Source: Chelonoidis abingdonii (taxonomy: Eukaryota; Chordata; Testudines; Testudinidae). Taken from it: a stretch of 64,000 nt of DNA. Of this stretch, positions 1 to 12,100 are shown piece by piece (positions within the stretch are counted from its first letter, which is position 1; every line of letters starts with the position of its first letter). The position numbers and the translations under genes are program-made. Location of the stretch: positions 293,611,456 through 293,675,455 of the forward strand of contig NC_133770.1 in NCBI RefSeq assembly GCF_003597395.2. The letters are read 5' to 3'. The notes under the pieces were generated by a model. The model did not search any database. It worked only from the letters and a program-made list of their open reading frames with translations, and was not told the DNA's origin.

Positions 1-600
1 GGAATAACCCCTGTGACCACCCCCCACCCCTAGCCTATGACCCCCCCCCACTCCATTTCTCCCCTTCCCATCCTTTCCCACCTTAGCTGGAGCAGGGCAG
101 GGGAGGATCTCTCTGGCCTGGCCACAGCCTGCTCTGGTGGGCCGGGCTGGGCTGCGTGTACGCAGCCTGCCAGCCCCGGAGTTGCAGCTGCTTCGGAGGC
201 TGAGGGGAGAGCAGTGTGGCCAGAAGAGAAGAGACTCTGGCCCTGCCTCTTCCCTTCTTGCTCTGCTGGCTGTGCTGCCCCTCCTTGCACCCTCTGTTTG
301 CGGGGCAGGGGGCTATGTCCCACCTCCCCCCCTCCCTATACCCATTCATAAGCCGACTCCCTTTTTTACTAAAAAAATTCAGCTTATGAATGAGTATATA
401 TGATATTTTCCTTTTGCATGTCTGTGACATTCACTTCAGATCATGCTGCTAGTTATCACTTTTAGCTTGTCAAAAGAATGCAGCAAAGCGTTTCAAATAT
501 AGAGTTAGTTTAGACAACCAAGGAAAATCTTACTAGAGAGAGAGAAAAAGGCGGAAGAGGAAACTGACACGCTCAGGAGTGAGTAATACTAAATATAGCT
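1..600. other. No gene or element identified
   Basis: C-rich and GC-mixed sequence followed by AT-rich sequence. Short open frames exist on both strands but none resembles a known protein or ends in a credible splice site. No CpG-rich promoter is evident. Confidence 0.4.
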
Positions 601-610
601 TCATGTCTTA

Positions 611-900
611 GGGTTTGGCTACCCTTGCAGCCGTACAGCGCTGCCGCAGGAGCACTCCCGTGGCAGCGCTTTGAAGTGCGAGTGTGGTCGCAGCGCCAGC
701 GTTGGGAGAGAGCTCTCCTAACGCTGCAGGTACTCCACCTCCCTGTGGGGATTAGCTTGCAGTGCTGGGAGCCATGCTACCAGTGCTGGGGCACTGTTTA
801 CACTGGCGCTTTGCAGTGCTGTAACTTGCACTCGGGTGTGTTTTTTCACTCCCCTGAGTGAGAAAGTTGCAGCACTGTAAGCGCCAGTGTAGCCAAGGCC
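611..900. mobile_element. Harbinger-type MITE, 290 bp, TTA target duplication
   Basis: Terminal inverted repeats begin GGGTTTGGCTAC at the left; the right end is GTAGCCAAGGCC. It is flanked by TTA on both sides (608-610 and 901-903), the duplication typical of PIF/Harbinger. The right half is shared with the element at 17353-17627 (TGAGTGAGAA.GTTGCAGC and CCAGTGTAG), so the two are one family. Confidence 0.72.
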
Positions 901-984
901 TTAGAGTTGTGCAGGGCACATCAGTGCAGATGGTATTGTTAACTGATTACTTTTCCCCATCTGGTCAGGTCAGAACATCTTCTC

Positions 985-1072
985 TAGTTTAAGTAGGAAT
1001 TATTTTGGGGATGTTCTATAGCCTGTGTTATGCAGGTGGTCAGACTAGATGATCACAATGATTCTGGCTGAC
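985..1072 (+). mobile_element. CR1 LINE 3' end fragment
   Basis: It matches the recalled CR1 3' terminus pattern, with GGTCAGACTAGATGATCACA followed by a diverged CTTCTGGC-like tail. A longer copy lies at 15865-16165. Confidence 0.6.
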
Positions 1073-3176
1073 TTTTTTGTGTTTGGCTAAAAGAGCCCAA
1101 ACTGTGGGATGTCAAATTCTGATGTCCTGGCATGTTGTGGTGATGGTGATCATGATGGTTACTCCTTTGTGTTGCACATAAGCAAGTTGCCAAGTGCTCC
1201 TCAGAAAAATAGTATGTAAAAGGTGAGAATGTTGTCTGATCAGAACTTACCAATCAGAACAACTAAGATCTTTTTCTAGGCAGACATTTAGTAGTGGATG
1301 TATTTTTACATTAACAAAAAAAGGTCTACTAGAAGCAAGGGGAAGTTAAGGATTTCATTAGCGCAACCCTAGAGATATGATAGTGGAAGTCAAAATGATT
1401 GAAGTCTTCCTGGTCCATGTAAAACCCTAACAAGCTGGTTTTTGAAATTCTTGTTTCTTTCATAGATACTATGTTTACATCATTCGTTCATTCAACTTTA
1501 TTCTGTGCTTTCTTTTAATAGCAATTTTATCTCACATATTTGTGGGTTCAAATGACCTCTTTGATACTCTCACTCACTTTGAATGATATAAGATTTTAGC
1601 TGGCAGTAGAGTTCAGTACAGGAGCTTGAAGATTGTAGTAGGGGCCTTTTGTTTCATTTTTGTAGGTTTGTTACTGGAGTCAAATTCTGTAATGACTGTT
1701 GACATGAGTGTTTTTTGGTTTTAATGGTAAATGGATGAACCAGTTTCCCTTAGGGCTGATCTACACTACATAGTTTTACCATATCTGAACGTGGTTGTGA
1801 AGAATCCATTTATTTTGCACAGTGTTGACTTTGTACAGTCCAGGATAAATCACATCCAGCATTATATCAGCTAATTGTGATTAAACCTATAGGCCTTTAA
1901 CTAATTTGAGTCTTCAAGTGATATTAAAACATGGAAAAATTTGTAACATTGAGTCTTGAGACCTGCCAAATGAATCCATGGACTGCATGGGAGGCTGTTA
2001 GAAAGCAGGAGCTCATCAGTGATGCTGCTGAGAAATAAAGGACCAGCCCAGTAAACTCTCAGCTATGGGTTTAATTCTTCTAGGAGTAGAATTTCTTCCT
2101 CCTCGTGGTGGTGGTGACCCATTAAAAAACAAACAACTTTTAAGAATAAGGAGAAGCACAGTATGTGCAATAACATGAGAAAATAAGTCATGTTACTTTT
2201 AAGATATGACTTTTTTTTGAATTTTATATTTATGCTTTTTGTCCCCCCCCATGATAACACTGCATCAATTCTTAAAATTGTGTACAGTTAAACTACAGTA
2301 AAACTACTCTAATTATGATGATTTATTAGCAATGGTGTCTGGTAACTGAAATGAGGTAAAATGAAAACATTAAGGGAGAAATTCTGGTCCCTGTCACAGT
2401 ATTATCATACAAATTCTGTGGCCAGGCTCCCTGGTTTCTGCAGCACAGTGGTTTGACAGATTGGAAATTCTGGGTTTTCTCCATGTAAATGTTTAAGAAT
2501 GGAAGGTTTTACTGAATTAAATACAAAATTACATAATTTTATTTTTGTGTTCTCTATTTATTAGTGAGGGGCTGGCTGTAGCTCTGTAGTTAAAGCTAAG
2601 TTGAGTCTTTTGCACTTAAAGGAGGGATTTAATCTCTGTTGTTTTAGCTATTAAAGTCTTCTATAATTCTTCCCTCTCCTCTCCATATATCCAAATTGTC
2701 AGCAATTCTTGCCATTTTTCCCTTTTTGTTTAAAAAACAAACAAACAAATAAACCTTTCCTTTGCCTCAATTTCTACATATTTTGATCTCTTGCTTTCCT
2801 TTCTGGTTGCCTGCCTGCATTGTTCTGTCCATACAGAGTGAGATGCTAAATTGATATCTCTCTTGCTTGTTGATTAGACCTCTTCATCCCTTACCATTTA
2901 CCCACCATATAAAGTTTAAATTGCTTATCTCGCTCAAAACTCCACCTTGCACCATGTTCAGCCTCTGCACATCTGCCTTTACGCCCTGTTCATTTCTTTT
3001 TCTCACTCCTATCTTCTTGCCTTCTCTGTGCTGTGCTCTCTGCATGGGAGGACTTCTCCGTCCCAATGGGCATGTTCTAATCCTCTCTTTTTTTCAAACC
3101 CCCCCCCTCCCCCCGAGGCACTTCTTCCATGGCCTCCACAAATACTCTTCATGAAACCTTCTTTATTCCAGTATTA

Positions 3177-3483
3177 TGCCTGGTCTACCTGGGGGGCGGG
3201 GGCGGGGGGGGGGAATATTGATCTAAGATGCATCGACTTCAGCGACGCTTTTCTCGTAGCTGAAGTTGCGTATCTTAGATAGACTTACTTCCCGTCCTCA
3301 CGACGCAGGATTGACGGCAGCGGCTCCCCCGTCGACTCCGCTTCCGCCTCTCCCTGGTGGAGTTCTGGAGTTGACAGCAGAGTGTTTGGGAATTGATTTA
3401 TCATGTCTAGATGAGATGTGATAAATTGATTCCTGATAGATCGATTGCTACCTGCCGATCCGGGTGGTAGTGTGGACGTACCC
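3177..3483. mobile_element. Harbinger-type MITE, 307 bp, TTA duplication
   Basis: Left end TGCCTGGTCTACCTGG and right end TAGTGTGGACGTACCC are inverted repeats, flanked by TTA at 3174-3176 and 3484-3486. It contains a G-run (about 3190-3212) and TCGAC-type motifs seen in the larger family members. Confidence 0.65.
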
Positions 3484-4587
3484 TTAGATGAGAAGAGAAT
3501 GAGATCAGGAGAACAAAACAAATATATTTAAGATTGCACTCTCCTCTGGGTCTTCCAGTGCATCTTATTTTATCTTCTCTTTTTCTTTCTCTGGAATGGT
3601 AGGATATTTGGGGCAGGGTCTGTCTTTATATCTGTCCCTGTACATGACCTAGCACATTATGGGTGTGTGGGGGAGGTAACTAAGTAGGTAATCTTTTCCA
3701 TCACTAACTTCTAGGATATTATTGGATAACAGTGGAAGAGTGTGATAAATATATAGAAGGTGAAAGTTGACATTCCCTCCCAATCCCTGAACTGCAAGGT
3801 TAAAAGATGAGACTTTGGCTAGAAAATTTAACATCAGCTGACTTTGATCCTGACGATAAGGTCACTGTGTCAGGACTGACAGTGCAGTAAAGAGAGAGGT
3901 TGGATTTAATGCTACTGCTGGAGACAGTGACATAAAGGAACTGCCACCCCCACAAGATGTCACATTGTGAGGCTATTAAATCCGTGGACATAATCCAGAA
4001 CTCTATAGCAAAGAAGTGTCATAGCCCTGAATACAAGTGAATTATTAGTTGACTGATAAGCAAATTTGGTAATTCTCTTGTAGAGGATTTAATACAAACT
4101 GATTGCTGCCACCAAAGTAACTCTCTTTTGTTTTTCTTGTGTAACAGTTTCAGGGCTAAGGGATAATTCCTTGCTACTAAACATTTTAGTGGGAAATCAT
4201 GTTTTAGTAGTGATCAAATTATGAATGTCTTGTTTCTTGATTACTTCATTAGAAGTTAGAGAACAACTGCCAATTAAGAGAAAAATGAAGCTTCAGACTC
4301 TAACCATGTCAGTAATATGTCAGTCACCAGCCCAATTTATTACATTAATATATTTTAAGTTAACTTCCATCTTCTGGATCTCCCAGTGGATACTTATCTA
4401 ACCTTTGTCTTAGACTGTAAAGTCCTTGTGGCAGAGATAAGTTCTTTAATTGTGTTTGTAGAAGGGTGATTTTTTTTTCACTCTTAATTTCTTTTTGAAA
4501 TGTACTAAGTGTACTGCAATAGCATAAGATACAGAAAAATTAGAAGGAATATATAATTTCTAAGATATTTTTGTATGTACACTCCAG

Positions 4588-4629
4588 TCTGGAGGAAATT
4601 GCTGGTTTGACCCACCCATTAAGACAGAG
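4588..4629 (+). CDS. Candidate 42-nt microexon upstream of the first certain DENND3 exon
   Basis: An AG acceptor (ACTCCAG) is followed by 42 nt that end at a near-perfect donor, GAG|GTAAGT. Read in phase 0 it gives SGGNCWFDPPIKTE, which joins in frame to the 5863 exon, itself starting in phase 0. It could be a small or alternative DENND3 exon. Against it: the polypyrimidine tract is weak, I do not recall this peptide in the family, and a 42-nt open stretch between chance splice sites is not rare. Confidence 0.28.
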
Positions 4630-4786
4630 GTAAGTCATTTAAAACTTTTCTTAATTCCAAAACTTTCGATATAAAAAGGCCTGTTTTTAAATGAAGCAAT
4701 ACAGCATTGATTTACTGTTGAGCTGTTCAAAATAGTGGAAATATGTACAGGAGGGAAAGGGCAGAATTGTGCCTTTGGGAATATTT

Positions 4787-4790
<4 letters not shown>

Positions 4791-4817
<27 letters not shown>
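4791..4817. repeat. (AT)n microsatellite
   Basis: About 13 AT units in the first intron or flank. Confidence 0.95.
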
Positions 4818-5862
4818 CACGCACACTATGTTATGTTTGAAGTTGAAAGTCAATAGCCATAGGTCTGATTCATCCTTCACTTAGCCTTGAAACAAAGATC
4901 TGAAGATTGAGACACACATTCAATCACAGTGAGGCATAGCTTCCTGGTTTCCAAACAGCCTTAGGACGCACAAAATTTGCTCTTACAATTTTGAGGTTGT
5001 AGAATTAATCTGTTGCTGCAGCCAAGGGTTTAGAGATGCAACTATTCAGATACGGCCCCACGCTCGGTCACAGGCATGTAAGGGAGCAGCAGCCGCCCCC
5101 TTGCCCATCTCCTGAAATCTTCCAGGGTAAATTGTTTAAAAAAAAAAAAAATAGAGCAAGAGTTTGTAGAACTACAGTATTTTTTTTACAAAGCTACTTA
5201 CCAGAAAGCATTGCAGTTTGCCACACAATCTTATAGTGTCTGGCCATGTACCTATGTAAGGCAGAGGGAAAAACTTCATTAAGGTCCATAGGTACCTTAT
5301 TACACTCTTTGTGCTTAAAATGCCTCTTACCATATTTTTTTTTTTTGTGATAGTGTTGGTAGCATTCATTTTTTAACTGTGTGGTATAAAATGTGTGGTA
5401 ATGTAGAAGTATGGTCTGTTTTTTGAAAACTAGTATAAAAGAAATAAAAGTGTAATTTTTGTGAAACCAAGGATACATTTGAGGGGATGTGGACATTTTC
5501 CTTTTTGTTCTTGTTTATCTCTGAGAAGCCTGTAAGACAAATAGAACACATGAAAGGAGGAAAGTATCTTTTTGGTATGTGCTGACATTAGCTTTGGAAG
5601 CGTTGCTTGACAAAGAGAAATAATAAGGCTTGAATCATGAATAGATTAAGATTAAAGACCTAATGCTGTGACCACTGAAGACAAATGGAGTCTTTCCATT
5701 GACTTCAGTGGCTTAGGATGAGATTGTGGAAGGGAAAATTTAAGAAACTGGAAAGAAGAAAAATACATTCTTGTCACATTTACAATCACTAGGGCAGAAT
5801 GGAAAATATGGCTAAATACATTAAAAAGAACAATAATAAATGTCTACTTATTTTGTTTTTAG

Positions 5863-6139
5863 ATTTCTCAGAAAAAAGAGAGAAACTCTCCTCCCCTTGA
5901 TCCAGAAGTTCTGTCAGTTTTTGTGCCTCCGTTTATCAGCAAAGAAGTGATTCAAGCGACTAATATAAATAGTAGTAACTTCAATAAAACAAAACGACGT
6001 TCTTTCCGAAAAAAGAGAGAGAGACCTAAGGTTGAAAATGTGAAAAATCCAAATGGGGAACAGAAAGCACCTGATACCGAAGATATTAGTGTTCCAAAAG
6101 ATATTGATCTTATTGGTTTGCCACAACTATGCTTTCCAG
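5863..6139 (+). CDS. DENND3: DENND3 exon: N-terminal basic linker before uDENN
   Basis: The acceptor is TTTTGTTTTTAG and the donor CCAG|GTATTA; the exon is 277 nt, starting in phase 0 and ending in phase 1. It encodes about 92 residues beginning [20 protein letters not shown], followed by VPPFISKE, a Lys/Arg-rich stretch ([15 protein letters not shown]) and [14 protein letters not shown], which leads into uDENN. The proline-rich start and the LPQLCFPG end are typical of the family N-terminus. The basic stretch could bind membrane or act in regulation, which is inference. Confidence 0.88.
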
Positions 6140-9100
6140 GTATTATGTGGTTTTCATTTAACTATTAGTTAAGAAATGGTTATAAATACTTTATCAATTT
6201 GGTGACCTATAACAATAATACTGTCACAGACCTCTTCCCTTATTGTGGTGGTTTATGGATATTGACAAGTTAATTTTTTTTATTTGTATTATCATAGTAC
6301 CACACAGCCCCACTCGTGGAGCAGGACTCCATTGTGCCAGGGATTGTACAAGTACAGAACAAAGAGACAGTCCCTGCCCAAGAGAGCTTATAATCAAATT
6401 TCTCTTTCCTATATTTGATGGTGTTTTTTAGGCTGTCTTCTCACCTCACCTCACCTCACCTCTTCTCTGCCTTTAGGTTGAAGAAAATATTTTCCTTCCA
6501 ACTGTGAATGAATACCCTTTCCCACTCCAGTACTATATAAATTAGGATGTCCCTAAAGTAGAGACCATTTCCCGTAAGCCTCTTTTAAAAAAAAAAAAAA
6601 AAAAAAAGGCAAAAGTCCATCAGCTGGACTTTGTGATATGTTTTTGGCATATCACAAATACAAATTGAGCTGGGCAGTGTTTTTCATTTGTTCATTGAAA
6701 TTTGTGTATGGCTTAAGGTGTTGTTATAACAATTTCAGATCAAGTGAATTATGTAGGTGTGCTATAATCCCTTTAAAATGAAGCATTACAGTGGAAGTAA
6801 AGTAGCAACATTTGCTATAACTATAGCAGTGCAAGCTGCACTATTAAAACAAACTTTTTTTCAGAAATGTATGTTTTGAAAAGTACTTGTCTTATTTGCA
6901 GGAGGACTTTATATAACTTCTGAATCAAAAGAGGATCACATTCATTTTCTGGTCTTCACAGATGTCTGTGGTAACAGAACCTAAGGTGTTGTTGCACAGT
7001 ATTACCAACCTGTGCAAGTATGTTTTTTTGCCTTACACTTTTAATAAAACTTCCTTAAATAATTAGGTAATACATTTTGATGATAATACCTACTTAATTT
7101 GATGCTTCACATAAGTTATTGGATATTTGTATATTTTAATGCCAGTATAGAACAACTCTTACTTTAAGAGAAGTACTCCTCGCATAATACAATATTGTGC
7201 CCATGTACTCAAGCACAGTGTCCATAGAATTCAGTGGGAATGGTGCTGGAGTATCTGAGAGCAAAATTTGGCCTTAAGCATATTTTTAGGTGCTTTAATG
7301 TCTGTGAGTTGTATACTCCATGTTATTGGTAGATGTTCATAGTGCAAATAACTTGCTTTTAGCAGGGGGATCTAAACTTTACACACTGAGAATTTTTTTA
7401 AAGGAGTCTAAGGAGTTAGATGTCCAAATCTCAATGGGAGTTGGGTGTCTAACTTGCTTAGATTCTCTCAGAAATACCAACTATAATTTCATGAGTAACA
7501 TCACAGCATTAATATGTAGCTTTCTTGTAGGATGGTTATATCTCTTCAAATGGGCAGGCCCACAGGGAATCTGTGCAGACTGCTAAAGCCTTTGGCTGCT
7601 TCATACCATTTGCTATTTGTGTCATATCGAGATATCCATATTTTAATGCCCTTAAAGACTGTCTCTCTTGGTGAGTATTACTGTTACATCATTTATGTCT
7701 GTGCTACAAATACATTTACAAGTCAGTCCTTTATGTACGAATTGTCAGATTTTGACAATGTAGTGGGAATGTTGGAGTGACAATAAAACTGGAGTTTGTT
7801 ATAAGTGATTATGGCATGAGGCAGGGAAAAAACAAAATTAAAACAAAAACCACCTGGATGGTAACAAAATAGAAATGCAGTTTCAAAGAAATTCCAGTGT
7901 TGGTGTTCTCTGAGATTTTATCTGGCTGTGCAAAATTATTATCTGCAGGGAACTGATTTCTAATATAGATTTATCTAGATTCTCCCTGGAAGATCTCAAA
8001 TTCTACAGGTCTCTCTATTTGAGGAAAATAATCTTAAGACACTTCACTGTGAACAGAATAAGTTTCACAATGAGCCTAAGTAAACTTGTTTGTAACTGGT
8101 TAGACACACTGTGGAATAAGATGACCTAGCCACTCTATGTGAAGGAATACATGATTACTTGGATTTTGATAGTCCACAGGCAAATTAGGAGAGAATCTTT
8201 TAGTTCGCAAATCACGCTGTTTTGAAGGCTTAACAGTGAGACTAATAATCTACATTCTAAAACTTCTTAAAATACTTCAGCTTTAAAGGTAAGTCAAGAG
8301 ATGGGATGGAACTTGGGAAACTGTTTTGTTGGTTATCGTAGCCTCAATTTATTATGGGGGCTACTATCTCAAGTTTTCACATTTTCACCTTCAGCCTGTT
8401 TAATATGTATATACCTGTGTCTGAAGTGGATTGTAAGCTCCTTAGGGCAGGTACTCTGTCTTTTTACGTTTGTACAGTGCTGAATAACCTGTGGTTGTAG
8501 GCCTGCTGTAATAATCTAAATGAAAAAAACAAGAGTTTCTGCTGCTGTTTTTCAACTAATGAGAAGTCTCAAAAATACCAGGAACCTATTCATGAATTTG
8601 CTGAATAGTTCTCCCCACCCCCAAAAAAGGTTGTGGAGGAATCCCTTATAAGCTTTAAGCCAGTGGTTAGAAAACTGACCCAGCATGTGGGCCACCAGGT
8701 TCAGTTAACCCCTCTGCCTGATGTGGAGAATGGGTCTGAACTTGGGTCTTCCACATTGCAAGCCAGTATCCTCACCATTGGGTTATGTGGGATATTGTGG
8801 AACAGGGCTCTGTCAATCTCTCCTGTTGAAGTTGTTCCATTTATAAATAATTAGTCATCGAAGGAGGGACTTGAACCTGTATCTTCCACACTCTAGGTGA
8901 ATACCCTAACCACCAGGCTATATAGTCACTCACTCACTTTCCAAGGCCCAATGATTATTCATTGTCAATCATTAATGCTAATTTATAGTTGTTCATAAAG
9001 ACAGAACATAAGAACGGTTGTACTGGGTCAGATGAATATTCCATCTAGCCCAGTGTCCTGTTTTCCATCATGGCCAATGCCAGGTGCTTCAGAGGAAATG

Positions 9101-12100
9101 AACAGATAATCATCAAGTGATCCATCCCTGTCTCGGATTCCCAGCTTCTGGCAAATAGAGGCTAGGGACACTTCAGAGCATGGTTTTGCACGTTAATAAT
9201 TGTAAACTCCTCTTACTGATGCTTCGGGAGGGACAGAGCAGAGACTGGCTTCTCTAATGGACAGTCTCCTTATAAATATGGAGCAAAGGACAAACGCCCA
9301 TTGTGATAAAACAGAACCTTTCAGAGACATAGGATATGATTAACAAAAGACTATCACTGGCCCACCTGTGCAATGTAGCAGAAGTAAAGAAAGTTTTACC
9401 CAGCTCACCTCTACCTCAATATAACACCGTCCTCGGGAGCTAAAAAATCTTACTGCGTTATAGGTGAAACCGTGTTATAGCAAATTTGATTTGATCTTCC
9501 AGAGTGTGCAGCCACCTCCCCCTCCCCCCCCACCGCCCAGGAGCACTGCTTTATCGCGTTATATCTGAATTCGTGTTATATTGAGTGGCGTTATATCGGG
9601 ATAGAGGTGTATGATCACGTCAGTTTCCTCATGGAACACTAGTTAGTAAAAAAATTTAGATCTTGCATTCTCCTGGCTTTTAGCTTTCTGCAGTCTCCAC
9701 AAGGAAAGAGAATATTTTCTTGTGGGGAAAGCATTCACCTCTGTCCATTTTATCTGTGTTCTGAAAATCTAATTCTGTGTGGCAGGTTGAAGCGAAGAGG
9801 TGGGGAGCATGCTCAGTGTAGATGGAATATTAGCAATCCGACTTCAGCCTTCAGCTTGTGGCTTTTTTTTAGCAGTTGGTTACTCAGATTTGGTTATGTT
9901 TAAGTTTCATGCAGCAGGTATGCAGCAGCCTCTATTTCCAGCGATTTCCCTAACTCCTATTGCAGAGAGCGATTTGGCTGATGGATCCATGTGGCTGCAA
10001 ATCCACCATCCAGGCTCCTCCCATTCCCCAAGAATGCTAGACCAGCAAAAATCCCCACAAAGCATAGGTTGCAGTATACAAAAAATGCAGACTCTCCTGT
10101 GGGCTTTCTGTTATAGAGCAGTGATACTCGGGCTGAGGCTCAAGAGCTGCAAGTGGCTCTTTAATGGGTCTCCTGCAGCCCTTTGCAGTGCGTGATATTA
10201 AAATACTGTGTGATTTAATTTATTAATCAATTAGGATGCTGTTTCTATGTTCCTAACCAATTGTAGTTGATAGAGTAATAACACTTGGTCAGTCATTTTG
10301 CTGTGAGAATAATATATAAATAAAAATAGTAAATGAAACAGTGAAACTCTCACTGTGGTGGCTCTTTTGAGTAATGCTGATCACTAATTTGGCTCCTGAA
10401 CCACTGAGATCTGACTGACATTGTTATAGAGGAACAGTATTATCCTCTATCTTTAAGGTCACCTAACAATTTTTTCCAATTTTATTCTTTCCTTTTTTTT
10501 TTTTTAACTCTAACACACTGACTTGAACAGGACTTTGAAAGTTGAAATGAGGATAGTTCTGGTGGCAAGAAGGTGTCTCTTGCTGTTACTTATTCTGCTG
10601 TGAAGCTTGTGTGTGTATGTGAAAGATTCTAGTTCTCCTGGAACACTCCTGTGCACAGTTCATATGCTCCAGCACCTCCAGTGGACAGGATTTGGCCCTA
10701 AATGGGATTGATATTTTTATTCATACATGATATCTGAGGGATTTTTTATCTTTTTTGGGCATTCAGCTCAAGTTCCTAACATAAGTCAAAGGGAAGCCAA
10801 TGGTAGAAGTTACAACTTGCTCTTGTCCCAGTTATTTTTTTAAATCTGAGACATGTTCATATTTTGTAATTGGATACATTAAATCCTGGTGGGTACCTTG
10901 AGTCACATTACTGACTTGGAAATTTCCATCAGAACAATCAAGATCTTTATATTCTGTACCATTAATCTTACTTTTATAAATACTTGTTGCATTACAAATG
11001 GGCAGTGCTGGTGATTCTAGTGCCAGAACTAACCGACAGGCAGACAGGGGAGTGTGTGACTCTGTCTCCAAGGCAAACAACTGAGAGTCCAGACCATTAC
11101 GAAACATTGTTGCTGTTGGATTAATCTACAGGAGTATAGCTCTTTTCAAGAAGTTAAGAGTTTCATTGAACAGGTATTTCTATTCCAGTGTGGCTGTATG
11201 CTATCCGTGTCCTGACACACATCAATAATAATACTTACCTCTAATATAACACTTTTTTTCATCAGTAGATCTTAAGTGCTTTACAAAAATCAATATCATT
11301 ATCTCCATTTTACAGTTAGTGAAACTGAGGCACAGAGAAGCAAGAATAGAACCCAGGTCTCATGAAGCCTAGTCTAGTACGCTTGTCCCTAGGCCACAAG
11401 TTCTCCTCCTTTCTAGCTAAACTGAAAAAAAGCATCTTTTAGTTGGTGGCAACCACCCATTTCTGAGTGAATCCCCTTCTTGGATGGATGAACATTCTCT
11501 CTTTCTCTCTCTCTCATGTCCCCAAGTCTGCTCTACAGAAGGTTATGAGACATTTGTGAGCCAGCCCAAAGATGCTGTTAGAAGGCCTTCCTTTCTGAAA
11601 AATGTCTAAAGTAAATCATGCTCCGTTAATAGTGTTAGAGAACTCGTACACTCCTTTGTAATCTCTTTGCTTGAAGTATATTTTTTTGTTCCCACAGCTC
11701 ATTTCCATTGGGCAGGCTTTTACAAGGCATCACTATCAGATACTATAGTAGTACAGACACTCCCCGGGTTATGCAAACCTGATTTATGCAAATCCGAACT
11801 TACAGAAAAAGTGTCGTAAGCTCTTTTTTTTTTTTTTTTTTGCGTAATTGTCAGGTATACGTTCCCGACTTACGCAAAATTTGATTTATGCAAGGCTTGG
11901 AATGCTTGGGTAAGTCAGGGAGCGTTTGTACATAAATAGGCACAGTTCTGTTTAAAGTTGTCTGTTCCTTTCCTTTTGTACATTTTTCCTTTTTGTTGAT
12001 GCAAATGCCAGGATTTAACCAGACTAATTGTGACACATGATTTATTGGGCGTGCTAAGGTACTGTTTGTGCCTCAGAACACTGACCAGCCTTCTTGCTGT

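Noticed and set aside
1753..1900. Left end of a Harbinger-type element after TTA (GGGCTGATCTACACTAC)
   Set aside because: No matching right end was found nearby, so only a terminus-like motif can be claimed.
6971..6972. GT inside the TAA-bearing exon as a rescue donor
   Set aside because: Use would end the exon in phase 1 while the next exon starts in phase 0, so the frame would break.
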